64,000 bases of DNA from Rhizobium esperanzae (GCF_014197615.1 NZ_JACIFY010000017.1:106549-170548); one strand, 5' to 3'. Numbered from the stretch's first letter, positions 24,263-33,626 are shown. Notes: generated by a model from the sequence alone, not told the origin. Translations and numbers: made by a program.

Positions 24263-25846
24263 CTACGCCATCGCCTCCAGCTCGGCGCGGTGCCGGTGCA
24301 TGGCGAGGAGACGCCGGTAGTCGCGGTCGTAGAGCGCCTGCTTCGCCGTGTCGGGAAGCCGTTCCTCACCGCCGGGATACATCGCCTCGCCGGCGGCGGC
24401 CAAATCCCTGTGCAGGCCGCAGGCGACGGATGCGGCAATGGCCGTGCCGAGCAGCACCGCCTCGTTCATCTTCGGCACCACGACCTTGCAGCCGGTTGCG
24501 TCGCTATAAAGCTCCATCAGCACAGGGTTTTTCACATGCCCGCCGGCAATATGCAGCGTATCGGGCACGTAGCCGTATTCCTTCATTTTCTCCAGGATGT
24601 GGCGGATGCCGAGCGCGATCGCCACCGCCGTGCGCCAATAGAGCGCGCAAAGCCCATCGAAGGAAGCATCGAGCGTCAGCCCGCTGACGACGCCGACGGC
24701 ATGCGGATCGGCAAGCGGCGAGCGGTTGCCGTGAAAATCCGGCAGCACGAAAATCCGCGAGCCGAAGGCATCGCCCTCCTCGGCCCGCAATTCGGCGATG
24801 CGTGCGACGATCTTTTGATGCAGCGCCGAGGTCGGCTCGTCGCCGGCCGCATGCATGCGCACGATGTGATCGAGCAGCGCACCCGTTGCCGATTGCCCGG
24901 CCTCAACAAGCCAGCATTGCGGGAAGACCGCCTCATAATAGGGGCCCCACATGCCGTGGCTCGGCTTGCGCTCCTGCGAAAAGGCGACGATGCAGCTCGA
25001 CGTGCCGGCGATCAGCGCCAGCTGGTGTTCGCGTTTGACAGGATCGGCGGCATAACCGCCGAGTGAGCCGAGCGCCCCCGCATAGGCGTCGATCATCCCG
25101 GCTGAGACATGGCAGTCCGTGGTCAAGCCGAGGGCTTGCGCCGCATCCGCTGTCAACTGGCCGACACTGTCTCCGACAGCGATCGTCTCATCCGGCAGGT
25201 GGCCGCGCGCCTGAAGGTCTTCGAGGCCGATCCGCTCCAGGAAATCCTGCTGCCAACCCTTTTCGAGATGGGCGAGATAGTTCCATTTCGCCGTCAGCGT
25301 GCAGCGCGAACGGGCAAGCGACCCGGTCGATTTCCAGGTCATGAAGTCGGCGAGATCGAAGAAATAACCGGCCTTTTCCCATGTCGCGGGCAGCTTTTTC
25401 TTCAGCCACATCAGCTTCGGCATTTCCATCTCGGGCGACATCACGTGCCCGGAATGTTCGAGCACCCGATGCTCGGTCGCCGTACAGAAATCGGCTTCCT
25501 TCAGCGCCCGGTGATCGAGCCAGACGATCGTGTCGAAGCGTATCTCACCACCTCTGGAAACGCTGATCTGCCGACCCTCGACGTCGCGCACGACGAGCGA
25601 GCAGGTGGCGTCGAAGCCGATCGCGCCGACCGAGGCGGGATCAACGCCGGATTGCTCCATCGCCCTGCGCACCGCCGTACAGGCGGCAGCCCAGATGTCT
25701 TCGGAATCGTGCTCGGCATGGTTTTCACGGGGCCGGTTCATCACGATCGGATGTTCGGCCTTGGCGAGCAGGCGACCACGCGCATCGAAGACCCCGGCAC
25801 GCGCACTGCCCGTGCCGATATCCACCGCAACCACATGATCACGCAT
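24263..25846 (-). CDS. FGGY-family pentulose kinase (ribulokinase/xylulokinase-like)
   Basis: 527 aa sugar kinase of the actin-like fold. The phosphate-1 motif is VAVDIGTGSARAGVFDARG at the N-terminus, the middle contains AGMIDAYAGALGSLGGY, and the adenosine motif LHIAGGHVKNPVLMELYSDA is toward the C-terminus. It would phosphorylate a ketopentose made by the polyol dehydrogenase upstream. The closest group appears to be the D-ribulokinase (FGGY/YDR109C) type, but D-xylulose cannot be excluded. It is the last gene of the polyol operon; its ATG overlaps the HAD stop by one base. Confidence 0.85.
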   Translation of the reverse strand: MRDHVVAVDIGTGSARAGVFDARGRLLAKAEHPIVMNRPRENHAEHDSEDIWAAACTAVRRAMEQSGVDPASVGAIGFDATCSLVVRDVEGRQISVSRGGEIRFDTIVWLDHRALKEADFCTATEHRVLEHSGHVMSPEMEMPKLMWLKKKLPATWEKAGYFFDLADFMTWKSTGSLARSRCTLTAKWNYLAHLEKGWQQDFLERIGLEDLQARGHLPDETIAVGDSVGQLTADAAQALGLTTDCHVSAGMIDAYAGALGSLGGYAADPVKREHQLALIAGTSSCIVAFSQERKPSHGMWGPYYEAVFPQCWLVEAGQSATGALLDHIVRMHAAGDEPTSALHQKIVARIAELRAEEGDAFGSRIFVLPDFHGNRSPLADPHAVGVVSGLTLDASFDGLCALYWRTAVAIALGIRHILEKMKEYGYVPDTLHIAGGHVKNPVLMELYSDATGCKVVVPKMNEAVLLGTAIAASVACGLHRDLAAAGEAMYPGGEERLPDTAKQALYDRDYRRLLAMHRHRAELEAMA

Positions 25847-26535
25847 CAAATCTTGGTCCCATCCAGTCTATGGTCGCGGACAAGGTGTATCAAATCCGGC
25901 ATGACGTCAAACACCACATCAGGCGAAAGGCGGTCGAGTTCGGCGCGATATCCGGCGAAGTTGGCGTGCGATCCGCCGGTGAAGGCAAAGACCGTCATGC
26001 CGGCCGCCTTGGCGGCGGCAATGCCGGCCGGGCTGTCCTCGACGACGAGGCAATGAGCCGGCTCGACCTGCATTTCGCGCGCGGCATGCAGGAAGAGATC
26101 GGGCGCCGGCTTGCCGCGCTTGACCATCGTCGCGCTGAAGATGTCGGGCAGCTTGTCGATAAGTCCGGTCACCGACAGCGACAGCCGGATTCGCTCCATC
26201 TGGCTGGACGAGGCGACGCAGCAGCGAACGCCAAGCCCGTCAATCGTCGCGGCGATACCGTCGATCGGCTTCAGTTCCGTGCGAAAACGGGCGTAGAGAT
26301 CGGTGCGGATGCGCTCGAGGAATTCCTCGCCGGCGTGGACGTTGAATTCGGTTTCCAGCGTATCGATGAGGGTCGAGAGGCTGCGGCCGAGAAACCGTTC
26401 ATAGGCCTGGTCCTCGGTGATCGAGACGCCGAGATCGTTCATCGCTTCGACGAGCACGCTGATCGAGATCGGCTCGCTGTCGACGAGCACGCCGTCGCAA
26501 TCGAAAATGACCAGCCGTGTTTCAGCATCAGCCAT
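25846..26535 (-). CDS. HAD-superfamily sugar-phosphatase-like hydrolase
   Basis: 229 aa. The nucleophile/acid pair Asp12 and Asp14 lies in VIFDCDGVLVDSEP, motif II in VASSSQMERI, Lys in VKRGKPAPDLF and motif III in VVEDSPAGIAAA. This is the beta-phosphoglucomutase/phosphatase subgroup. It lies between mtlK and the FGGY kinase and may clear phosphorylated dead-end sugars or supply a free sugar; the substrate is not predictable. Confidence 0.85.
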   Translation of the reverse strand: MADAETRLVIFDCDGVLVDSEPISISVLVEAMNDLGVSITEDQAYERFLGRSLSTLIDTLETEFNVHAGEEFLERIRTDLYARFRTELKPIDGIAATIDGLGVRCCVASSSQMERIRLSLSVTGLIDKLPDIFSATMVKRGKPAPDLFLHAAREMQVEPAHCLVVEDSPAGIAAAKAAGMTVFAFTGGSHANFAGYRAELDRLSPDVVFDVMPDLIHLVRDHRLDGTKI

Positions 26536-26632
26536 GAAAGACCCAACCTGAGTTCAATTCGGACGCAGCGCCATCCCGCTTGCCTCGCAAGGCTGGACGG
26601 ATGACGGCAGGCAATGCCGCCATCCGGTCTCC

Positions 26633-28114
26633 TTACACTGCGAGCTTGCCGTCGAGATAGAGTTGCAGGGTTTCCCGCGTGCCCTTTTCCCACAGGGTTT
26701 TGAGGGCATGGGCAAAACGCTTGCGGAAAAGTTCGGATTTCGCCACCTCGCCGAAAATATCGTCGAAGGCGAGGAAGGCCGACGGATCGTCCTTTGCCTT
26801 CAGCGCCGCCGCATGCAGGCGATCGGCGCTGGCGTCGTTGAAGACGATATCCTTGCCGCTATCGGTCTTGCCGGCGAAATAGCGGCACCACAGCGCCGAG
26901 ACCAGCGCCAGGCCGACGACATCCTTGCCCTGGCGGAGATTGTCGAGCGTCGACGGCAGGATGAACTTCGGCTGGCGGTTCGAACCGTCCTGCGCCAGAC
27001 GCGGAATGGTGTCGGCAATTTTCGGATTGAGCAGGCGATGTTCGATCAGCGCGAAATATTCCGTCAGCGACGTGTTCGGCACCGGCGGCACGATCGGGAT
27101 GATCTCGTCTTTCTCGAGCTTGGCGAGGAAGGCACGGATGAGCGGGTCTTCCATGGAATCATGAACGAAATGAATGTCCATCAGCGCCGCCGGATAGGCG
27201 ATCGCCGCATGACCGCCGTTGAGGATGCGGATCTTCATGTGCTCGTAGGGCGTGACGTCGGGCACGAAGGTCACGCCGACCTTTTCCAGCGCCGGCCGGC
27301 CGGCGGTGAACTTGTCTTCGAGCACCCACTGCTTGAATTCCTCGCAATAAACAGGCCAGTTATCTTCGATCTCGAAATTGTCCTTGAGGAAATCGATCTC
27401 GCGCTGGCCGGTCGCCGGCGTGATGCGGTCGACCATGGCATTCGGGAAGGCGACGTTTTCCCGGATCCAGTCGGCAAAACCGGGATCTGAAAGGGCCGCC
27501 GTGCCGACCACCGCATTGGCAGTGACGATGCCGTTATGGGGAATATTGTCGCAGGACATGACGGTGAAGGGGCCGACGCCCCTCGCCTTGCGGACCTTCA
27601 GGCCGGCAACGATCAGTCCGAAGACCGTCTGCGGCGCGTCGGGGCTCTTCCCGTCGGCGGCAATCGCCGGATGGGCCGGATTGAAGGTGCCCGAGGCATC
27701 GATGAAATAACCGCCCTCGGTGATCGTCAGCGAGACGATGCGGATCTCGGGATCGGCGAGCCTGGCGATGATCGCGGCGGGATCTCCGACCGGCAGGATG
27801 TCGATCATCGGCGCGGTGACGCGCGCCGCCGTCTTGTTGTTGTCCTGCTCGACCACCGTCGTCAGAAAATCCTGGGCCGCAAGCTTTTCGCGCATGGCGG
27901 CATCCGACGGCAGCACGCCGGCGCCGACGATTGCCCAGTCGTGATCCGTGCCCGCATTGAAGAGATCGTCGAGATAGATCGCCTGGTGGGCGCGGTGGAA
28001 ATTGCCGACGCCGAAATGCACGATGCCGGCTGTCAGCGACGCCCGGTCATATCCGGGGATGGCGGCAGTGCGCGCTGCGTCCGAAAGCGTTGCCAGCGAT
28101 AGTTTGCACGTCAT
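26633..28114 (-). CDS. mtlK: mannitol 2-dehydrogenase
   Basis: 493 aa, the same length as the Pseudomonas enzyme. It is a polyol-specific long-chain dehydrogenase that oxidises D-mannitol to D-fructose and usually also D-arabitol to D-xylulose with NAD. The N-terminal GVGNFHRAHQA nucleotide site and the catalytic-region motif KIRILNGGHAAIAYPA are present. It lies 82 nt after smoK in the polyol operon, in place of the smoS-mtlK pair of related rhizobia. AGAGGA precedes the ATG. Confidence 0.93.
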   Translation of the reverse strand: MTCKLSLATLSDAARTAAIPGYDRASLTAGIVHFGVGNFHRAHQAIYLDDLFNAGTDHDWAIVGAGVLPSDAAMREKLAAQDFLTTVVEQDNNKTAARVTAPMIDILPVGDPAAIIARLADPEIRIVSLTITEGGYFIDASGTFNPAHPAIAADGKSPDAPQTVFGLIVAGLKVRKARGVGPFTVMSCDNIPHNGIVTANAVVGTAALSDPGFADWIRENVAFPNAMVDRITPATGQREIDFLKDNFEIEDNWPVYCEEFKQWVLEDKFTAGRPALEKVGVTFVPDVTPYEHMKIRILNGGHAAIAYPAALMDIHFVHDSMEDPLIRAFLAKLEKDEIIPIVPPVPNTSLTEYFALIEHRLLNPKIADTIPRLAQDGSNRQPKFILPSTLDNLRQGKDVVGLALVSALWCRYFAGKTDSGKDIVFNDASADRLHAAALKAKDDPSAFLAFDDIFGEVAKSELFRKRFAHALKTLWEKGTRETLQLYLDGKLAV

Positions 28115-28196
28115 GTTTCAGTCCTCTTGAAGGTCTTGCCGAGACGGCCGGGCGCCATCGCCCGGCTCGCATCTGCCCCCAGCCCGGTGGCCTGTC

Positions 28197-29195
28197 TCAG
28201 ATGGCAAGACCGCCCTCGTTGAATTTGTGGATGCGCGAACGGTCCGGCGTCAGGTAGACGATATCGCCCGCCTTGGCGGCAAAATCGCCGCTGCCGCGTG
28301 CCGTCACCATGCCGATATCCTCCGCATCGATATGCAGGAAAGTGTCGGAACCGAGATGCTCGGCGACCACGACCCTGCCCTTCAAGTCACCGCTCTCCGT
28401 CGACAGCAGCATATGTTCGGGACGGATGCCGATCGTATGGGCGCCGAGCTGAGCCGCGTTCTGGCCCTTGATGAAATTCATCTTCGGCGAGCCGATGAAG
28501 CCAGCGACGAAGAGGTTGCGCGGACGGCTGTAAAGCTCGAGCGGTGAGCCGACCTGCTCGATATTGCCCCTGTTCAGCACGACGATCTTGTCGGCCATGG
28601 TCATCGCCTCGACCTGGTCGTGGGTGACATAGACCATCGTCGTCTTCAGCTGCTGATGCAGCTCGCTGATTTCGAGACGCATATTGACGCGCAGCGCGGC
28701 ATCGAGGTTCGACAGCGGCTCGTCGAAGAGGAAAGCCGAAGGCTGGCGCACGATGGCGCGGCCGATCGCGACACGCTGGCGCTGACCGCCGGAAAGCTGG
28801 CGCGGCTTGCGCTCCAGATAATCGGTGAGGTTCAGCACGCGGGCGGCATCCGTCACCTTGCGGTCGATTTCCGCCTTGTCGACACCCGCCATCTTCAGCG
28901 GGAAGGCGATGTTGTTGCGCACGCTCATATGCGGGTAGAGCGCATAGGACTGGAACACCATGGCAAGGCCGCGCTCCGACGGCGCTTTTTCGGTGGCGTC
29001 CCTGCCGTCGATGACGATCTTGCCGCCGGAGACGTCCTCGAGCCCGGCGATCAGCCTGAGCAGCGTGGACTTGCCGCAGCCCGACGGGCCGACGAAGACG
29101 ACGAACTCGCCGTCCTTGATGTCGAGATCGATCGAAGGGATGACCTTGGCTTCGCCGAAGACCTTGGAAACCTTCTGAAGGGTAATGCTGCCCAT
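28197..29195 (-). CDS. smoK: polyol ABC transporter ATP-binding protein
   Basis: 332 aa CUT1-type ATPase. It has Walker A GPSGCGKSTL, signature LSGGQRQRVAIGRAI, Walker B AFLFDEPLSNLD and switch region YVTHDQVEAMTMAD, followed by a C-terminal TOBE/regulatory domain (IGIRPEHMLL). It pairs with SmoF/SmoG, 17 nt after smoG. GGGAGA precedes the ATG. Confidence 0.92.
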   Translation of the reverse strand: MGSITLQKVSKVFGEAKVIPSIDLDIKDGEFVVFVGPSGCGKSTLLRLIAGLEDVSGGKIVIDGRDATEKAPSERGLAMVFQSYALYPHMSVRNNIAFPLKMAGVDKAEIDRKVTDAARVLNLTDYLERKPRQLSGGQRQRVAIGRAIVRQPSAFLFDEPLSNLDAALRVNMRLEISELHQQLKTTMVYVTHDQVEAMTMADKIVVLNRGNIEQVGSPLELYSRPRNLFVAGFIGSPKMNFIKGQNAAQLGAHTIGIRPEHMLLSTESGDLKGRVVVAEHLGSDTFLHIDAEDIGMVTARGSGDFAAKAGDIVYLTPDRSRIHKFNEGGLAI

Positions 29196-29212
29196 GTTTG
29201 TCTCCCTTTATC

Positions 29213-30043
29213 TTATTTCACAGCGCCGAAGGTCAGGCCGCGGACAAGTTGTTTCTGGCTGAACCAGCCGAGGATCAGGATCGGCGCGATCGCCATGGTC
29301 GAGGCCGCCGAGAGCTTGGCATAGAACAGGCCCTCCGGGCTGGAATAAGAGGCGATGAAGGCCGTCAGCGGCGCCGCCTTGGAGGCGGTGAGGTTGAGCG
29401 TCCAGAAAGCCTCGTTCCAGGCAAGGATGATGTTCAGAAGCAGCGTCGAGGCAATGCCCGGCACCGCCATCGGCGTCAGCACGTAAACGATTTCCTTCAT
29501 CAGCGACGCCCCGTCCATACGGGCCGCCTCGAGGATCTCGCCGGGGATTTCCTTGAAATAGGTGTAGAGCATCCAGACGATGATCGGCAGGTTGATCAGC
29601 GTCAGCACGATCACCAGGCCGATGCGCGTGTCGAGCAGACCAGAATTGCGGAACATCAGATAGATCGGGATCAGCGCGCCGACTGGCGGCATCATCTTGG
29701 TCGACAGCATCCACATCAGCACGTCCTTGGTCCGCTTGGTCGGCGCAAACGCCATCGCCCAGGCGGCCGGGATCGCGATGATCAGGCCGATCAGCGTCGA
29801 GCCGAAGGAAATGATCACCGAGTTCATGAAGTGGCTGAGATAATTCGACCGGCTCTGCACCTCCGCGTAATTTTCCGTCGTCCAATGGAAGAACAGGAAC
29901 TGCGGCGGCGAGGCGATGGCGTCGGCTTCCGACTTGAAACTGGTCAGGAAGGTCCAGAGGATCGGGAAGAAGATCAGGATGCCAAGCGTCCAGGCGATCG
30001 CGGTGACGATGAGCTTGCGCCGGGTTGTGACTTTTCTGGCCAT
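29213..30043 (-). CDS. smoG: polyol ABC transporter permease
   Basis: 276 aa, six hydrophobic segments, EAA loop EAARMDGASLMKEIVYVLTP. The start at 30043 lies one base after the smoF stop; an upstream open stretch is only the smoF shadow. Second permease of the sorbitol/mannitol importer. Confidence 0.9.
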   Translation of the reverse strand: MARKVTTRRKLIVTAIAWTLGILIFFPILWTFLTSFKSEADAIASPPQFLFFHWTTENYAEVQSRSNYLSHFMNSVIISFGSTLIGLIIAIPAAWAMAFAPTKRTKDVLMWMLSTKMMPPVGALIPIYLMFRNSGLLDTRIGLVIVLTLINLPIIVWMLYTYFKEIPGEILEAARMDGASLMKEIVYVLTPMAVPGIASTLLLNIILAWNEAFWTLNLTASKAAPLTAFIASYSSPEGLFYAKLSAASTMAIAPILILGWFSQKQLVRGLTFGAVK

Positions 30044-30044
30044 C

Positions 30045-30917
30045 TCAAGCCTCCAGATTCTTGCCGACGAGGCGCACGAGGAAGATCGCAACGATATTGG
30101 CGAGTACGACCGCGACGATGCCGCCGGCCGAAGCGCCGCCGATATCGAATTGCAGCAGTGCCTGGGCATAGACGAGATAGGTGAGGTTGGTGCTGTCGGT
30201 GCCCGGCCCGCCATTGGTGGTGACCAGGATTTCGGCGAAAACCGAAAGCAGGAAGATCGTCTGGATCAGGATCACCACGGTGATGGCACGCGCCATGTGC
30301 GGCAGGATGATATAGATGAATCTCGAGATCGGCCCGGCGCCGTCCATTTCGGAGGCCTCCTTCTGCTCCTCGTCGAGCGACTGCAGCGCCGTCAGCATGA
30401 TAAGGGTGGCAAAGGGCAGCCACTGCCAGGCGACGATGAGAATGACGGAAAACAGCGGCGCATTCGCAAGCCAGTCAATCGGCTGCAGGCCGAGCGCCTT
30501 TGCGAGATGCGCAAACAGGCCGTTGACCGGGTTCATGAACATGTTCTTCCAGACGAGGGCTGCCACCGTCGGCATGACGAAGAAAGGCGCGATCACCAGG
30601 ATGCGCACGATGCCCTGGCCGTACATCGGCTGGTCGAGCAGCAGCGCGAAGGCGATGCCGCCGATGACGGTGATCAGCAACACGCCGGCGACGAGCAGCA
30701 GTGTATTGATCAGCGCCGCGAAGAAGGCCGGATCGGACAGGAAATATTCGTAGTTCAGGAAACCGACGAAGCTCTCCATGCCGGGGCTGAGCAGATTGTA
30801 ATTCAGCAGTGAGAAATAGATCGTCATCGCAAGCGGAACGATCATCCACGCAAAGAGCAACAGCACGGAGGGTGCAATCATCATGCGTGCTGCGGAGCGG
30901 GTGTGTAAGGTCGCCAT
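30045..30917 (-). CDS. smoF: polyol ABC transporter permease
   Basis: 290 aa, six hydrophobic segments, EAA loop EASEMDGAGPISRFIYIILP, and VTTNGGPGTDSTNLTYLVY near the C-terminus as in CUT1 permeases. Preceded by two stem-loops that separate it from smoE. Confidence 0.9.
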   Translation of the reverse strand: MATLHTRSAARMMIAPSVLLLFAWMIVPLAMTIYFSLLNYNLLSPGMESFVGFLNYEYFLSDPAFFAALINTLLLVAGVLLITVIGGIAFALLLDQPMYGQGIVRILVIAPFFVMPTVAALVWKNMFMNPVNGLFAHLAKALGLQPIDWLANAPLFSVILIVAWQWLPFATLIMLTALQSLDEEQKEASEMDGAGPISRFIYIILPHMARAITVVILIQTIFLLSVFAEILVTTNGGPGTDSTNLTYLVYAQALLQFDIGGASAGGIVAVVLANIVAIFLVRLVGKNLEA

Positions 30918-30969
30918 GGCAATCACCGATCTGATCTGACGCGGGGAGCGGTCGCAGGAAAGCTTTGTC

Positions 30970-31041
30970 TGAAAAAGAGGCCGCCGATGCAGTTCGGCGA
31001 TCGGCGGCCGGGAGGGGCGGATTGTCAAGGATCCGCCCCTC
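30970..31041 (-). terminator. tandem stem-loops between smoE and smoF, one terminator-like
   Basis: First after smoE is an 11-bp perfect stem (arms at 31012-31022 and 31031-31041, GAGGGGCGGAT with its complement). Then a 9-bp stem (GGCCGCCGA at 30979-30987 with TCGGCGGCC at 31001-31009) is followed on the minus strand by TCTTTTT. The second is a typical intrinsic terminator inside an operon, expected to reduce transcription of smoFGK relative to smoE. Confidence 0.7.
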
Positions 31042-31054
31042 GGCTCGGGAGGTG

Positions 31055-32365
31055 CTATTTGATGTAGCCGGCTTTGGTCATTTCGCGAGTTGCCAGCTGC
31101 TGTGCGCTCTGCAGGGCCTGGTCGACCGAAATCTGGCCGGCAAGGGCTGCCGAGAACTGCTGGCCCACCGCCGTGCCGATGCCCTGGAATTCCGGGATCG
31201 CCACGAACTGGACGCCGACATAGGGGACCGGCTTGACGGTCGGCTTGCTCGGATCAGCCGAGTTGATCGAGTCGAGCGTCGTCTTGGCGAAGGGAGCCGC
31301 CTTCTGATACTCCGCATTCGCATAGAGCGAGCTGCGGGTTCCGGGAGGTGCATTCAGCCAGCCTTCCTTCTCGGCAACGAGGTTGGTGTAGTCCTTGCTC
31401 GTGGCCCAGGCGACGAACTTCTCGGCCGCTTCGACCTTCTGCGAGCCTGCCGGAATGGCGAGGCTCCAGGCCCAGAGCCAGTTGCCGCGCTTGCCGAGGC
31501 CCTTGTCCGGGGCGAGCGCGAAGCCGACCTTGTCGGCGACCTGCGACTGCTTCGGGTCGGAGACGAAGGAAGCGGCAACCGTTGCGTCGATCCACATGCC
31601 GCACTTGCCGGTCTGGAAGAGCGCCAGATTTTCGTTGAAGCCGTTGGAGGAAGCGCCCGGAGGGCCGGCTTCCTTCATCAGGTTGACGTAGAAGTTCAGC
31701 GTGTCCTTCCACTCGGGCTGATCGAACTGCGGCTTCCACTTCTCATCGAACCAGCGCGCGCCGAAGGAGTTCGACATGGCCGTCAGGAAGGCCATGTTTT
31801 CGCCCCAGCCGGCCTTGCCGCGCAGGCAGATGCCGTAGATTTCCTTGTCCTTGTTGGTGACCTTCTTCGCAGCGTCTGCGATGAAGTCCCAGGTCGGCGC
31901 GTCGGGCATCTTCAGCCCGGCGGCATCGAACAGGTCCTTGCGGTACATGACCATGGAGCTTTCGCCGTAGAACGGCGCCGCATAGAGCTTGCCATCCGTG
32001 GTCAGGCCGCTGCGGATTGCCGGCAGCAGGTCATCGACGTCGTAATTGGCGCCGAGATTGTCGAGCGGCAGCAGCCAGCCCTGCTTTGCCCAGATCGGAA
32101 CTTCATAGGTGCCGATCGTCAGAACGTCGTACTGGCCGCCCTTGGTCGCGATGTCGGTCGTGACCTTCTGGCGCAGCACGTTCTCTTCGAGGGTGACCCA
32201 TTCAAGGTCGATGCCGGGGTTCTTCGCCTTGAAATCATCCGTCAGCTTCTGCATCCGGATCATGTCGCCGTTGTTCACGGTTGCGATTGTCAGCGTCTCG
32301 GCCGAAGCCATGCCGGCAAACGCCAGCGCTGAGCAGGCGCCCAGCAGAAAAGTTCTCAATGTCAT
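31055..32365 (-). CDS. smoE: polyol-binding periplasmic protein
   Basis: 436 aa with a signal peptide (LRTFLLGACSALAFAGMASA). A CUT1 family-1 solute-binding protein matching the sorbitol/mannitol SmoE type (IATVNNGDMIRMQKLTDDF, GTYEVPIWAKQGWLLPLD, FYGESSMVMYRKDLF). First structural gene of the operon; promoter and operator-like repeats occupy the 145 bp between it and the regulator. Confidence 0.92.
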   Translation of the reverse strand: MTLRTFLLGACSALAFAGMASAETLTIATVNNGDMIRMQKLTDDFKAKNPGIDLEWVTLEENVLRQKVTTDIATKGGQYDVLTIGTYEVPIWAKQGWLLPLDNLGANYDVDDLLPAIRSGLTTDGKLYAAPFYGESSMVMYRKDLFDAAGLKMPDAPTWDFIADAAKKVTNKDKEIYGICLRGKAGWGENMAFLTAMSNSFGARWFDEKWKPQFDQPEWKDTLNFYVNLMKEAGPPGASSNGFNENLALFQTGKCGMWIDATVAASFVSDPKQSQVADKVGFALAPDKGLGKRGNWLWAWSLAIPAGSQKVEAAEKFVAWATSKDYTNLVAEKEGWLNAPPGTRSSLYANAEYQKAAPFAKTTLDSINSADPSKPTVKPVPYVGVQFVAIPEFQGIGTAVGQQFSAALAGQISVDQALQSAQQLATREMTKAGYIK

Positions 32366-32389
32366 ATCTTCCTCCCAGAAGATGGGGTG

Positions 32390-32408
32390 TGAGCATTCGC
32401 TTCGCTCA
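32390..32408. promoter_or_regulatory. TGAGCA/GCTCA dyad upstream of smoE
   Basis: TGAGC and GCTCA arms with a 9-nt spacer, 25 bp before the smoE start. The half-site repeats that of the larger dyad at 32504-32528, so it may be a second binding site of the SorC regulator. Confidence 0.4.
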
Positions 32409-32503
32409 TGGGCAATTACTCACCAGACGGCAAAAAATGTCAATCGGCAATCGTTGCTGCAACGCCGAAGGCCGGATCTATATTATTGATTTAAAATATA
32501 AAT

Positions 32504-32528
32504 TTTTTGCTCAATTCCTGAGCAAAAA
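32504..32528. promoter_or_regulatory. perfect inverted repeat at the end of the SorC regulator gene, candidate operator
   Basis: TTTTTGCTCA and TGAGCAAAAA, 10-bp perfect arms with a 5-nt spacer, overlapping the regulator's stop codon about 140 bp upstream of smoE. A role as intrinsic terminator of the regulator gene is also possible, because the minus strand runs into an A/T-rich stretch after the stem. Confidence 0.55.
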
Positions 32529-33464
32529 CTCAGCCGTATCTTCGTCGGTGATCAGTCCGTTGATTTGATGACCGACAACGGCTGCCCTGATCGCCTTGAA
32601 CTTGCGCTTGCCCTTGGCCAGCCCGATGACCATCGACGCATCGCGCGACGGGATCGGCGCCGATGCGACGCGCTCGTTGATCGGGTTGTCGAGCAACCTG
32701 CCGTCGACATCGAAGATCCAGCCGCAGATCTCGCCGACGGCGCCCCCACGCATCAGCCCCATCATCTCGTCCTTCTCGAGAAAGCCGTCGACGCAGAGCG
32801 GACCGTCGATGCCGAGCTCGCCGATACCGACGAAGGTGACGTCGGCCTGGGCGCTGATGTCGAGCGTTGAGCGCACGAGTTGCTGGCCGTGCAGCAGCTC
32901 CCGCTCCTCGGCCGAGGTGACGAGCACCGGCAGCGGCATCGGAAAATGCCGCGCCTTCACCGCATCCGCCATGCTGAAGATGACGTTGTAATAGGCCGCC
33001 GATCCGTCTGGCGCGATATTGCCGGTCAGCGAAACGATGCGGTGGTTGGGACATTCGATCGCCGGCAGCTGGTCGACGGCCGCCTTCAGCGTGCGGCCGG
33101 TGCCGACCGCAAGCACGATCGGCTCCGCCCGCTTCAGCCAGCGCTCGATTTCGGCCGCCGCCGCCTCGGCGATTCCGACGGTGGTCGACGAGGAAGCCGG
33201 ATCGCTCGGCACCACCTCGACATGTTTCAACCCGAACTTTCGCCGCAACTGATCGGCGAGTTCAAGACAGGCAGCGATCGGATGGTCGAGCCGCACCTTG
33301 ATCAGACGTTCGGCCACAGCAAGCGACACCAGCCGCTGCGCCGATTGCCGCGAGATTCCCATCGAGGCGGCAATTTCGTCCTGGGTGCGCCCGGCGACGT
33401 AATAAAGCCAGCCGGCCCGCGCCGCATCGTCGAGCCGTGCAGGAGTCTCGGATCTTTTTGCCAT
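32511..33464 (-). CDS. SorC-family regulator of the polyol operon
   Basis: 317 aa. The HTH (AARAGWLYYVAGRTQDEIAA, SMGISRQSAQRLV) and SorC sugar-binding domain (LAVGTGRTLKAAVDQLPA, FVGIGELGIDGP) match the regulator that precedes smoE in related polyol operons. Its stop lies inside a candidate operator. The ATG at 33464 is the start consistent with other family members. Confidence 0.88.
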   Translation of the reverse strand: MAKRSETPARLDDAARAGWLYYVAGRTQDEIAASMGISRQSAQRLVSLAVAERLIKVRLDHPIAACLELADQLRRKFGLKHVEVVPSDPASSSTTVGIAEAAAAEIERWLKRAEPIVLAVGTGRTLKAAVDQLPAIECPNHRIVSLTGNIAPDGSAAYYNVIFSMADAVKARHFPMPLPVLVTSAEERELLHGQQLVRSTLDISAQADVTFVGIGELGIDGPLCVDGFLEKDEMMGLMRGGAVGEICGWIFDVDGRLLDNPINERVASAPIPSRDASMVIGLAKGKRKFKAIRAAVVGHQINGLITDEDTAEFLLRN

Positions 33465-33626
33465 TGAATGCCTACCGCGCAAAGTGAGCCGGCTTGCCGC
33501 CGCCGACCATGATGTGAATCTATCGCACCAGATCAAAACAAAATTCCGGCAAATGTCGAGCCCGTTGAAAAGGCCGCCGCCAAATAACCCTGGCCGCCAG
33601 GCCAACCCCGCTCAGGCAAATCCCAT

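Noticed and set aside
28115..28196. Search for a smoS gene between smoK and mtlK
   Set aside because: The gap is only 82 nt with no coding capacity, so smoS is truly absent at this place.
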